Notes under the pieces: model-generated
The model's database searches: none
What the model saw: only the letters and a program-made list of their open reading frames with translations
What the model was told of the DNA's origin: nothing
Part shown: one piece after another, positions 9,222 to 21,552 of the stretch
Layout: each line of letters begins with the position of its first letter
How positions within the stretch are numbered: the stretch's first letter is position 1
Origin: Hyphomicrobiales bacterium
GTDB taxonomy: Bacteria > Pseudomonadota > Alphaproteobacteria > Rhizobiales > Methylopilaceae
NCBI GenBank assembly: GCA_022842205.1
Contig: JALHQA010000006.1
Span: 62,001 to 126,000, forward strand
Direction of reading: 5' to 3'
Length of the DNA stretch: 64,000 nt
Translations under genes and position numbers: made by a program

Positions 9222-9250
9222 TTGACGGGCTCGGAAAGTTTGTGCTTTTA
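9222..9250 (+). promoter_or_regulatory. Candidate sigma-70 promoter for the chromate genes
   Basis: TTGACG (9222-9227) and CTTTTA (9245-9250) are separated by 17 bases and read towards the ChrB-like gene, whose start is about 80 bases downstream. The 165-bp gap must also hold the minus-strand promoter of trpG, which I could not pick out. The match is by eye and the -10 is imperfect. Confidence 0.35.
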
Positions 9251-9331
9251 AGGAAGTAAGGGGTTGATGCGCGCACCCCGTGAGGCGGCAGCCGAAGTTC
9301 GCGTCCGTTACCCCTTCAAAGCGGGCGGACC

Positions 9332-10156
9332 ATGCCGTCGAATACTGAAATCACTGTCTCCCAGCTCGTGAAGCTTGTTGGACTGCCGAATGCTCCCGCC
9401 GTTTTCGACGTGCGCGAGGAGGCGGATTTTAACGCTGATCCTTATCTGGTGCCCGGCGCTATGCGATGTCTCGAGAGGGGGCCAACTGGCTGGCCAGCCG
9501 TCACGCCGGGGCGCGGCGTGGTATTGGTCTGCCGTGACGGTGGTGCACTCAGCCAGGGCCTTGGTGCAATGCTTCGCCAGAGCGGTACTGGCTCGGAAAC
9601 ACTTGAAGGCGGCTTTGATGCATGGCGGGCCGCAAGGGCACCGGCAGTCAAAGCTGCACTCATACCTGAACGCAACGAGCGGGGACGAACGGTCTGGGTG
9701 ACGCGCGCGCGCCCCAAGATAGATCGTATTGCCTGCCCTTGGTTGATCAGGCGGTTTATCGATCCGCTGGCAGAGTTCCTGTTTGTATCCGCCGGTGAGG
9801 TGAATACGGTTGCCGAGAGGTTCAAAGCTACGCCTTTCGATATCGACGGCGTGTTCTGGACCCATCGCGCAGAGCGCTGCAGCTTCGACACGATGATCGA
9901 GGAGTTCGGTCTCCGGAATGAGGCGCTAGATCGATTAGCGGCTATCGTTCGCGCTGCTGATACCGACCGGCTCGAAACGATGCCGCAGGCTGCGGGGCTG
10001 CTCGCTGTGTCCTTGGGACTGTCACGCATGTACAAGGACGATCTGGAGCAACTGGAAGCTGGCTTCGTTCTGTACGACGCTTTGTATCGCTGGTCGCGTG
10101 ACGCCGTGAACGAGACGCACGATTGGCCGGCTCATTCTCCGATGAGGACGCAATGA
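9332..10156 (+). CDS. Rhodanese-ChrB fusion, chromate resistance protein
   Basis: 274 residues in two parts. Residues 1-110 resemble a rhodanese sulfurtransferase: VFDVREE, then VLVCRDGGALSQG with a putative active-site Cys67, then LEGGFDAWRAA. Residues 120-265 match the C-terminal ChrB domain: VWVTRARPKIDRIACPWLIRRFIDP, CSFDTMIEEFGL and IVRAADTDR. It lacks the usual ChrB N-terminal regulatory domain. The stop overlaps the chrA start (ATGA), supporting joint expression and a role in chromate resistance; whether it regulates, reduces or exports is unknown. It contains CTA and TTA leucine codons (around 9930), which are uncommon in neighbouring genes and compatible with acquisition. Confidence 0.85.
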   Translation: MPSNTEITVSQLVKLVGLPNAPAVFDVREEADFNADPYLVPGAMRCLERGPTGWPAVTPGRGVVLVCRDGGALSQGLGAMLRQSGTGSETLEGGFDAWRAARAPAVKAALIPERNERGRTVWVTRARPKIDRIACPWLIRRFIDPLAEFLFVSAGEVNTVAERFKATPFDIDGVFWTHRAERCSFDTMIEEFGLRNEALDRLAAIVRAADTDRLETMPQAAGLLAVSLGLSRMYKDDLEQLEAGFVLYDALYRWSRDAVNETHDWPAHSPMRTQ

Positions 10157-11550
10157 CTATCCCCGCGACGCCGGTCTCGGACGAGTTCGATGCGGACTTG
10201 AAGCCACCCAGCTTTGCCGAGGCTACCGCCGTCTGGCTCAAGATTGGTCTCCTCAGTTTCGGTGGCCCCGCCGGCCAGATCGCGCTGATGCATCGCATCG
10301 TCGTCGACGAAAAGCGCTGGATCGGCGAAGAGCGGTTCCTCCACGCCCTCAACTACTGCATGCTTCTGCCGGGGCCGGAGGCTCAGCAACTCGCCATATA
10401 CCTCGGCTGGCTGCTGCACCGAACCGCTGGCGGCATCGTTGCCGGTGTCTTGTTTGTCCTGCCCGGCGCGTTGTTGATCATGGTGCTGAGCGCGGTGTAT
10501 GCGCTCTACAGCGATGTGCCGCTGCTCGGCGCGGTGTTTTTTGGCATCAAGGCCGCGGTGCTTGCGATCGTGGTCCAAGCGTTGTTACGCATCGCTCGTC
10601 GCGCGCTGAAGAACCGCGCCATGATCGCTATCGCCGTCGCGGCGTTCCTCGGAATCTACGTTCTCGATATTCCGTTTCCGCTCATCGTTTTGGCTGCGGG
10701 GCTGGTCGGCTTTCTCGGCAGCCGTGCAGCGCCGAACCTGTTCAGGAGCGGGGGCCATGGCAGCCATGGCACGGCGAACTTGCGCGGCGCGATCGATGTG
10801 ATGTTCGAGCGCGGCGAACTCGCCCATACGGCGCCGAGCACCGCGAAGTTTGTGCACACATGCCTGATCTGGCTGCCGCTTTGGCTCGGCCCGGTAGCGT
10901 TGCTTTGGCTGATGCTGCCGCAGACCGTATGGCCGCAGATCGCGGGCTTTTTCAGCGTTATGGCGGTCGTGACCTTCGGTGGCGCCTATGCGGTTCTTGC
11001 CTATGTGGCTCAGGCTGCCGTCGAGAGCTATGGCTGGCTTTCGCCTGGAGAAATGGTCGATGGGCTTGGGCTTGCGGAAACCACACCCGGGCCCCTGATC
11101 CTTGTTCTCCAATTTGTCGGGTTCCTTGCCGCCTTCCGCGCACCCGGCGCGTTCGATCCGTTAACGGCGGGCATTCTGGGCGGCATGCTCACCGTCTGGG
11201 TTACGTTCGCGCCGTGCTTTTTCTGGATATTCCTGGGCGCGCCCTACATGGAACGTCTGCGCGGCAATCAAGCTCTTTCTGCGGCCCTGACGGGCATCAC
11301 GGCCGCGGTTGTGGGAGTCATCGCCAATCTTGCGCTCTGGTTCGCGCTCCATGTTGTGTTCGGCGAGGTGCGGGAATTGACGATCCTCGGAGTTGGCCCC
11401 GACATTCCGGTCTGGGGAACGATCGACTGGCGCGCGGCGCTCCTTTCACTGGCGGCAATGGTTATGATCTTCCGTTTCAATCTCGGCATGATCACGACAC
11501 TCGGCCTTTGCGCCGTGGCAGGCATCGCACTGATGACAATACCGCTTTGA
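10153..11550 (+). CDS. chrA: Chromate efflux transporter ChrA (two-domain form)
   Basis: 465 residues from the ATG at 10153, which overlaps the preceding stop. It has the duplicated CHR architecture: the N-terminal half has LSFGGPAGQIALMHR and NYCMLLPGPEAQQLAIYLGW, and the C-terminal half has VVTFGGAYAVLAYVAQ and GLAETTPGPLILVLQFVGFLAAF. About ten membrane segments are expected. Long-chain ChrA proteins export chromate from the cytoplasm. The gene ends 3 bp from the convergent trpE stop, so both messages run into each other without a terminator. The pair sits where trpE and trpG would otherwise be adjacent. Confidence 0.95.
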   Translation: MTIPATPVSDEFDADLKPPSFAEATAVWLKIGLLSFGGPAGQIALMHRIVVDEKRWIGEERFLHALNYCMLLPGPEAQQLAIYLGWLLHRTAGGIVAGVLFVLPGALLIMVLSAVYALYSDVPLLGAVFFGIKAAVLAIVVQALLRIARRALKNRAMIAIAVAAFLGIYVLDIPFPLIVLAAGLVGFLGSRAAPNLFRSGGHGSHGTANLRGAIDVMFERGELAHTAPSTAKFVHTCLIWLPLWLGPVALLWLMLPQTVWPQIAGFFSVMAVVTFGGAYAVLAYVAQAAVESYGWLSPGEMVDGLGLAETTPGPLILVLQFVGFLAAFRAPGAFDPLTAGILGGMLTVWVTFAPCFFWIFLGAPYMERLRGNQALSAALTGITAAVVGVIANLALWFALHVVFGEVRELTILGVGPDIPVWGTIDWRAALLSLAAMVMIFRFNLGMITTLGLCAVAGIALMTIPL

Positions 11551-11553
11551 AAT

Positions 11554-13071
11554 CTACTGCCCGCGCTTGGCCTGGGCGGCGAAACGCACGGCTTCCTCGG
11601 CCGCCCGGAACTGGCCCTTCGCCTTGTTGATGCACTCGGCCTGTTCGCTGGCTGGCACTGAGTCCGCGACGATGCCGGCACCCGCCTGCACATACATCTT
11701 GTTGTTTTTCACAACTGCAGTTCGCAGTGCGATGCAAGTGTCCATCGATCCGTTGGCACCGAAATAACCGACGCAGCCGGCATATACGCCGCGCTTTTCC
11801 TTCTCAAGTTCGTCGATGATTTCCATCGCGCGAACTTTCGGCGCGCCCGAAACCGTGCCCGCGGGAAAGCCTGCCGCCAGCGCATCGAGCGCATCATGTC
11901 CGGCCGCCAGCTTGCCCTCGACATTCGAGACGATGTGCATGACGTGGGAATAATATTCGAGGAAGAACTGGTCCGTGACCGTGACCGTACCGATCTCCGC
12001 GACGCGGCCGACATCGTTGCGGCCGAGATCGAGCAGCATCAGATGCTCGGCACGCTCCTTCGGGTCCGCGAGGAGATCCTCTGCATGTGCGCGATCTTCG
12101 GCGGGCGTCGCGCCGCGGGGGCGTGTGCCGGCAATAGGGCGGATCGTCACCACGCCATCGCGCGACCGCACGAGAATTTCGGGCGACGAGCAAACGATCT
12201 GGAAACCGCCGAAATCGAGATAGACGAGAAACGGCGCCGGGTTCACACGGCGCAGCGCGCGGTACAGCGAGAATGGAGGCAACTCGAACGGCGCTTCGAA
12301 ACGCTGGGAAAGGACAACCTGGAAGATATCGCCGGCCGCTATGTATTCCTTCGCGCGCGCGACCATGGCCAGATACTCCGCCTCGGTCGTATTCGATCGG
12401 AGGGCCGGAGGCGGATGGTCGAGAACGGCATCGGCGTCGATGCTCTCCCGCGGGCTCTCCAGTCTGTCCAGCACCTCGGCAAGCCGGTCGTGCGCGCGGG
12501 CCAGTGCCGCGTCGGCGCTTACTCCCGCCGCCGGACGAACTGGCGTAACGACGGTGATCTCGTCTTTCACGGAATCGAAGATCACCATGACCGTCGGCCG
12601 CATCATCAGCGCGTCGGGCGTGCCAAGAACGTCCGGGTTCGGCTCCGGCAATTCCTCCATGTGCCGGACCATGTCGTAGGCTAGATAGCCGAAAACGCCG
12701 GCCGCCATAGGCGGCAGGTTGTCAGGCATCGGGATTGCGGACTCGGCGAGCAGCGCGCGCAATGAGTCGAGCGGCGGCAGATTGGTCGGTGCGAACGTGT
12801 CCGGATCGGTTTCCGGCGAACGGTTGATGTCGGCCGTCTTGCCGATGCAGCGCCAGATCAAGTCGGGCTTAAGCCCGATCATCGAATAGCGGCCGCGCGT
12901 GGCGCCGCCCTCGACGGATTCCAGCAGGAACGCATTCGGGCGTCCGCCCGCGAGTTTCAGATACGCGGATACGGGCGTTTCGAGGTCGGCGACAAACGTC
13001 GTCCATACGACCTGCGGCCGCCCGCCGGTATAGGCGGCGGAGAAGAAATCCGGAGACGGTTCGAAGCGCAT
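11554..13071 (-). CDS. trpE: Anthranilate synthase component I TrpE
   Basis: 505 residues, standard for a stand-alone TrpE (not a TrpEG fusion). The tryptophan-binding feedback site (LLESVEGG) is near residue 50. The chorismate-binding core has GDIFQVVLSQRFE, PFLVYLDFGGFQIVCSSPEILV, IAGTRPRGATP, LLDLGRNDVGRV and AGFPAGTVSGAPKVRAMEII. The start overlaps the ppiD stop (TGATG), so it is expressed with ppiD. Its partner TrpG lies on the other side of the chromate insertion. No leader peptide or attenuator fits in front because trpE is internal to the ppiD transcript. Confidence 0.96.
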   Translation of the reverse strand: MRFEPSPDFFSAAYTGGRPQVVWTTFVADLETPVSAYLKLAGGRPNAFLLESVEGGATRGRYSMIGLKPDLIWRCIGKTADINRSPETDPDTFAPTNLPPLDSLRALLAESAIPMPDNLPPMAAGVFGYLAYDMVRHMEELPEPNPDVLGTPDALMMRPTVMVIFDSVKDEITVVTPVRPAAGVSADAALARAHDRLAEVLDRLESPRESIDADAVLDHPPPALRSNTTEAEYLAMVARAKEYIAAGDIFQVVLSQRFEAPFELPPFSLYRALRRVNPAPFLVYLDFGGFQIVCSSPEILVRSRDGVVTIRPIAGTRPRGATPAEDRAHAEDLLADPKERAEHLMLLDLGRNDVGRVAEIGTVTVTDQFFLEYYSHVMHIVSNVEGKLAAGHDALDALAAGFPAGTVSGAPKVRAMEIIDELEKEKRGVYAGCVGYFGANGSMDTCIALRTAVVKNNKMYVQAGAGIVADSVPASEQAECINKAKGQFRAAEEAVRFAAQAKRGQ

Positions 13072-14957
13072 CAGGGCTGATCGGCTACGATGCCCAACGC
13101 GGTCGCGAGCGCCTGGCTGTTCACGCTCGCGCCAAGCGAAGACTGCAGCTGCGCGACGTACTGAGCCGCGAGATCGTTTTCGATGTTTGCGGCGATACGT
13201 TCGGCGAACTGCTTGGTCTCTTCGGCATTCGCGTCGAATGCCGGCGCGTCGATGGCGGTGACCTGGAAGACGACCCGGCCGTCGTCGCTGCTCGGTGCCG
13301 AGCCGAAGCCGCCTTGCGCCGTCGCGAAGATCTGGGCTGCGGCGGGCGAGCCGAGGGAACCGCCGGCACGGTCGATCTTTTCGGCGGTCTGCAGCTGAAC
13401 ATTCTCACGCGTCGCGAGATCGTTCAGAGTCAGCGTACCATCGCGCAACTGCTTCAATGCCTCGTCGACTTTCGCGTCGAGCGCCTTGCGCGCTTCTTCG
13501 GCTCTCCAACGCGCAAGAATATCCTCTTTGGCTTCCTCGAAAGTCCGTTCCCGCGCGGGGTCGATCTTTGTCACGTCGAACCAGACATAGCCCGAGTCGA
13601 TCTGCATGGCGTTGTTCTCGACGCCGACATCGGAGCCGTACACCTCGTTCAGCACAGTCGCGCCGCCCGGAATGTCCGCCGGCTCCTCGCCGGCTCTGCC
13701 TTGCCGGTCGATATCCGTGAACGTGCGAAGCTCAAGACCGTTTTTCGTTGCGACTTCCGCGAGCGTCATGCCGCTGGCCCGGTCGTCCTCGATCTGGTCG
13801 TGAATATCGAGCAGCTTTCCGGCGGCTCGTTCGGTCGCGATCGCGGTGCGTAGCTCTTCCTTTACGTCGTCAAACGTCCTTGTAACGGCGGGCTCGACTT
13901 TGCCTACGCGCAAAATGACGGTCGAGAACTGACCTTCCACCGGCTCGCTGACCTGACCTTCGGACAGCGCGAACGCTGCGTCGGCAATCGGCTTGTCGAG
14001 AATATCGGACTTCGTGACCGTGCCGAGCGAGGTGTCGGCGGCGGACAGGCCACGTTCGGTCACGATCTGGTCGAATGTCGCGCCGCCCTTGATCTTGTCG
14101 GAGGCGGCTTTCGCTTCGTCGAGCGAAGGGAATGTAATGCGGTCGACCGTACGCCGTTCAGGCTGGCCGAGCCGGTCCTTCTCCTGCTCGTAGCGGGCAC
14201 GTACGTCCTCGTCGCTAACGACCTCTTTTTGCGCAAGATCGGCGGCGGTCGCGGCGACCAGCGTGAACGAACGCCGTTCCGGAGCCTGGAACACGCCCTT
14301 GCGTTCCTCGAAGAACGCCTGGAGCGTCGCGTCGTCCGGCGCGGCAATCGACGCGCCGTCCGAGCCGGGAAGAATGACATAGCTCGCCGAACGTCGTTCG
14401 TTCTGATGTTTGAACACGGCTTCCGACAGCGCGGCGGGAACTTGTACGCCACCGGCGACACCTTCGATGATCTGGCGGCGAAGCAGCAGATTGCGCTGCA
14501 GCGCGACATACATCGGCTCGTTCATGCCGCTCGCGCTGAGCACGCGCTGGAAGCGGATCTGGTCGAACTGCCCGCGCGCGTCGCGGAATGTGGGGTCTTC
14601 CACGATCGAGCGGGCGACGTCGGCGTCGGGAACGGCGAGGTTCAGCCGCTTTGCCTGCTCCTGAAGCGTGGCGTTTGCCATCAGTTCCGCCAGCACCTGG
14701 CGGTCGATTCCGACGGCGCGGGCCTCGGCGGCCGTCAGCTGCCGGCCGTAGCGTTGCTGCGAGAATTGGATTTCCTGGTTCCAGCGGTCGCGGACGGCAT
14801 CGACGGTGATGTCCGTGTCGCCGACGCTGGCGACAACGTTCGACACCCGGACGCGGAACATGTCCTCGACGCCCCACACCGCGAAGCTGATCACGATAAG
14901 ACCCAGGAGGATCTTCATGACGATGCCGGCGGACTTTTGGCGCAAGGAGTTGAGCAT
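13071..14957 (-). CDS. ppiD: Membrane-anchored peptidylprolyl isomerase/chaperone, PpiD family
   Basis: 628 residues. The N-terminus MLNSLRQKSAGIVMKILLGL starts a single membrane anchor (about residues 12-32). The SurA_N-like chaperone region follows (about 35-200), then a parvulin-type PPIase domain around 230-370 (FDQIVTERGLS, ALSEGQVSEPV) and a long C-terminal chaperone region. PpiD-type proteins sit at the periplasmic side of the Sec translocon and help secreted proteins fold. The gene is divergent from tpiA across 143 bp and is the first gene of the ppiD-trpE unit, an arrangement usual in this bacterial order. Confidence 0.88.
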   Translation of the reverse strand: MLNSLRQKSAGIVMKILLGLIVISFAVWGVEDMFRVRVSNVVASVGDTDITVDAVRDRWNQEIQFSQQRYGRQLTAAEARAVGIDRQVLAELMANATLQEQAKRLNLAVPDADVARSIVEDPTFRDARGQFDQIRFQRVLSASGMNEPMYVALQRNLLLRRQIIEGVAGGVQVPAALSEAVFKHQNERRSASYVILPGSDGASIAAPDDATLQAFFEERKGVFQAPERRSFTLVAATAADLAQKEVVSDEDVRARYEQEKDRLGQPERRTVDRITFPSLDEAKAASDKIKGGATFDQIVTERGLSAADTSLGTVTKSDILDKPIADAAFALSEGQVSEPVEGQFSTVILRVGKVEPAVTRTFDDVKEELRTAIATERAAGKLLDIHDQIEDDRASGMTLAEVATKNGLELRTFTDIDRQGRAGEEPADIPGGATVLNEVYGSDVGVENNAMQIDSGYVWFDVTKIDPARERTFEEAKEDILARWRAEEARKALDAKVDEALKQLRDGTLTLNDLATRENVQLQTAEKIDRAGGSLGSPAAAQIFATAQGGFGSAPSSDDGRVVFQVTAIDAPAFDANAEETKQFAERIAANIENDLAAQYVAQLQSSLGASVNSQALATALGIVADQP

Positions 14958-15100
14958 GGACCTGCCTGAGAACAGTATGGGAATTTGCGGGGCATATAGC
15001 CCGAGACGCGGCGCGGAGCATAGAGGCGGGGACGCGCGTGCCGCAATCTTGAACTTGGCTCAACAAGACGGCAGGTAACCCCGTAACGGAGAAAGACATT

Positions 15101-15850
15101 ATGGCGCCGAGACCGCTGCTTGCGGGAAACTGGAAGATGAACGGCCTCAAGGCCTCCCTGGCTGAATTCGCCGCGATTCGGGAAAAGGCCGCCGCTGGAG
15201 AGGCCGGGCAGGCGGAAGTCGTCGTCTGTCCGCCCGCGACCCTCATCGGGGCCGCTGTCGTGGCTGCCGGGCAGGATTTCGCCATTGGCGGACAGGATTG
15301 CCATGCCGAGCCATCCGGCGCTCATACCGGCGACATATCGGCCGAGATGCTGGCCGATCTGGGCGCGACCCATGTGATTCTCGGTCATTCCGAGCGGCGC
15401 CAGAACCATGGCGAAACCAATGACGGCGTTCGGGCCAAGGTGCGGGGGGCGTGGCGTGCCGGACTGACCGCCATCGTGTGCATCGGGGAGACGCAGGAGG
15501 AGCGCAATGGCGGGCAGACGCTCGATGTCGTCGGCTGGCAGCTGAAGGATTCGGTGCCGGACGGTGCCACCGCCGACAGTCTCGTCATCGCCTATGAGCC
15601 GGTCTGGGCGATAGGCACCGGTCTCACTCCAACACCCGCGGACGTGGCGGACGTCCACCGCTTCATCAGGGAGAGCCTGGAGGCCCGCTTCGGCGCCGAA
15701 GCCTCCGGCATCCGCATCCTCTATGGCGGGTCCGTGAAGCCGTCGAACGCCGCCGAACTGCTCTCCGTCGCCCATGTGAATGGCGCGCTGGTCGGCGGAG
15801 CCAGCCTGAAGGCGGCGGATTTCATCGCAATTGCAAAAGTTTACACCTAG
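15101..15850 (+). CDS. tpiA: Triosephosphate isomerase
   Basis: 249 residues with all catalytic residues: Lys12 in AGNWKMNG, His96 in ILGHSERR and Glu166 in [11 protein letters not shown]; the phosphate-binding YGGSVKP is near the C-terminus. It interconverts dihydroxyacetone phosphate and glyceraldehyde 3-phosphate in glycolysis. GGAG lies about 10 bases upstream of the ATG. It is the first gene of the plus-strand group tpiA-secG-pyrG-kdsA, a conserved order in Hyphomicrobiales, and is divergent from ppiD. Confidence 0.98.
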   Translation: MAPRPLLAGNWKMNGLKASLAEFAAIREKAAAGEAGQAEVVVCPPATLIGAAVVAAGQDFAIGGQDCHAEPSGAHTGDISAEMLADLGATHVILGHSERRQNHGETNDGVRAKVRGAWRAGLTAIVCIGETQEERNGGQTLDVVGWQLKDSVPDGATADSLVIAYEPVWAIGTGLTPTPADVADVHRFIRESLEARFGAEASGIRILYGGSVKPSNAAELLSVAHVNGALVGGASLKAADFIAIAKVYT

Positions 15851-15931
15851 AACGCAGGACCTCGCCGGGCAGGGGTGGCTTATCCTGGCGGGCTGGTGTA
15901 ATCAGCCGCGTCCAAACCTATATCGGCTGCC

Positions 15932-16321
15932 ATGCATACCGTTCTCGTCGTCGTTCATCTGATGATCGTGCTCGCGCTCGTCGCGACCGTGCTGCTCCAG
16001 CGCTCCGAAGGCGGCGCTCTTGGCATTGGTGGCGGTGGGGGCGGCGGCTTCATGACCGGCCGCGGCAAGGCCAGCGCTTTGACGCGCACAACCGCATGGC
16101 TGGCGGCGGGCTTTTTCGCCACGTCCATCGCGCTGGCGATCATGGCCGGCACCAACCGCATCGCGCCGTCGATCATCCAGCGCGCGGCTCCGCCCGCCGA
16201 AAGCTCGGCTCCGGGCGGCCTGATGGATAATTTGAAACAGCAACAGGCGCCTGCGGCTCCGGCGGCGCCGCAAGCCCCGATCTCCGGTGCGCCTCAGCCG
16301 CCGGCTGCTCCGGCTCCGTAA
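15932..16321 (+). CDS. secG: Preprotein translocase subunit SecG
   Basis: 129 residues. Two membrane segments (about 3-22 and 55-75) flank the SecG motif LLQRSEGGALGIGGGGGG, followed by a Pro/Ala-rich C-terminal tail that is longer than in E. coli but common in alphaproteobacteria. SecG is the small accessory subunit of the SecYEG channel. Position between tpiA and pyrG is conserved in the group. An 81-bp gap precedes it; no clear terminator was seen there. Confidence 0.95.
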   Translation: MHTVLVVVHLMIVLALVATVLLQRSEGGALGIGGGGGGGFMTGRGKASALTRTTAWLAAGFFATSIALAIMAGTNRIAPSIIQRAAPPAESSAPGGLMDNLKQQQAPAAPAAPQAPISGAPQPPAAPAP

Positions 16322-16374
16322 ACCTGTGGAGCGCGGATTGGCCGCGTTCCAATTTTGTCGTCAAACCGAAGTGA

Positions 16375-18024
<1,650 letters not shown>

Positions 18025-18033
18025 AGTGCGGTC

Positions 18034-18888
18034 ATGACCGCGCATCCGGCCAACCTCGCCACCGCGCCGATCGTAAAGGTCGGCCCCGTTTCGTTTGGCA
18101 ACGGGTTGGCTCTCGCGTTGATCGCCGGCCCGTGCCAGCTCGAAAGCCGTGCGCACGCGCTGGAAGTCGCTTCGGCGCTGAAAGAGATCGCGGCCCGCGT
18201 CGGCATCGGCCTCGTCTTCAAGACCAGTTTCGACAAGGCCAACCGTACCTCGGCCGGCGCACAGCGCGGGGTAGGGTTGAAAGCGGCGCTGCCGGTGTTC
18301 GCTGAAATCCGCGAAACGCTGGGTTTGCCCGTATTGACGGACGTCCATGAAATCGGCCAGTGCGCCCCCGTCGCGGAGGCGGTGGATGTGCTGCAGATTC
18401 CGGCCTTCCTTTGCCGCCAGACCGACCTGCTTGTCGCCGCCGCGAAAACGGGCCGGGCGGTCAACGTCAAGAAGGGTCAGTTCCTCGCGCCGTGGGACAT
18501 GAAGAACGTGATCGAAAAGATCACATCCGCCGGAAACGAGAATGTGCTCGTCACCGAGCGCGGCGTGAGCTTCGGTTACAACACGCTGGTTTCCGACATG
18601 CGGGCGCTGCCGGTGCTGAAGGACATGGGGAAGCCGGTGATTTTCGATGCCACCCATTCGGTGCAGCAGCCGGGCGGGCAGGGCACATCGTCCGGCGGCC
18701 AGCGCGAGTATGTACCAGTGCTGGCGCGGGCCGCCGTCGCCGTCGGCGTTGCCGGCGTCTTCATCGAAACCCATCCGGATCCCGACAAGGCGCCGAGCGA
18801 TGGGCCGAACATGATCCCGCTCAAGGATATGGAAAAGCTTCTGACGGAGCTGGTTGCCTTTGACCGGCTTGCGAAATCACAAACCTGA
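18034..18888 (+). CDS. kdsA: 3-deoxy-8-phosphooctulonate synthase (Kdo-8-P synthase)
   Basis: 284 residues. Signatures: [86 protein letters not shown] and a C-terminal [16 protein letters not shown]. It condenses arabinose 5-phosphate with phosphoenolpyruvate to give Kdo 8-phosphate for lipopolysaccharide inner core and lipid A. It is the last enzyme gene of the tpiA-secG-pyrG-kdsA run; a 30-codon membrane peptide frame follows 12 bp later. Confidence 0.97.
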   Translation: MTAHPANLATAPIVKVGPVSFGNGLALALIAGPCQLESRAHALEVASALKEIAARVGIGLVFKTSFDKANRTSAGAQRGVGLKAALPVFAEIRETLGLPVLTDVHEIGQCAPVAEAVDVLQIPAFLCRQTDLLVAAAKTGRAVNVKKGQFLAPWDMKNVIEKITSAGNENVLVTERGVSFGYNTLVSDMRALPVLKDMGKPVIFDATHSVQQPGGQGTSSGGQREYVPVLARAAVAVGVAGVFIETHPDPDKAPSDGPNMIPLKDMEKLLTELVAFDRLAKSQT

Positions 18889-18900
18889 GCGAGAACATCA

Positions 18901-18976
18901 ATGCGCGCCTGGCACGTCGTTCTCGTTGTTATTGTGATACTGGGCTTCGTCTTCGGCCAGGAGATCGCCGACTTCT

Positions 18977-18993
<17 letters not shown>
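18901..18993 (+). CDS. Candidate 30-residue single-span membrane peptide
   Basis: An ATG frame of 30 codons starts 12 bp after kdsA. The product begins MRAWHVVLVVIVILGFVFGQ and continues EIADFFTAVQ: a short positively charged N-terminus, one strongly hydrophobic segment (residues 5-19) and an acidic/amphipathic tail. A modest GCGAGAA precedes the start. It overlaps the 3' end of the convergent DUF1835 gene by 17 bp. No function is known to me. The hydrophobic design and tight spacing to kdsA suggest a real co-transcribed small protein, but one peptide-length frame can arise by chance. Confidence 0.5.
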
Positions 18994-21441
<2,448 letters not shown>

Positions 21442-21458
21442 CCTCTCGGACTTACGCA

Positions 21459-21487
21459 AAAAGCCCGGCTATCGCCGGGCTTTTTTG
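21459..21487 (+). terminator. Rho-independent terminator after eno
   Basis: A GC-rich hairpin agcccggc / gccgggct with loop TATC (stem 21462-21469 and 21474-21481) is preceded by a run of A and followed directly by six T. It starts about 20 bases after the enolase stop and is the clearest intrinsic terminator in the window. Confidence 0.93.
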
Positions 21488-21552
21488 TTGCGCTTTCACC
21501 GGACGATAGGGGAACATGTAAAAGTTCCTAGCTTTTGAGGCGGCCGGACGGG

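Noticed and set aside
11551-11553. Direct repeats flanking the chromate genes as transposition scars
   Set aside because: Only 3 bp separate chrA from trpE and no matching short repeat was visible around 9167-9331.
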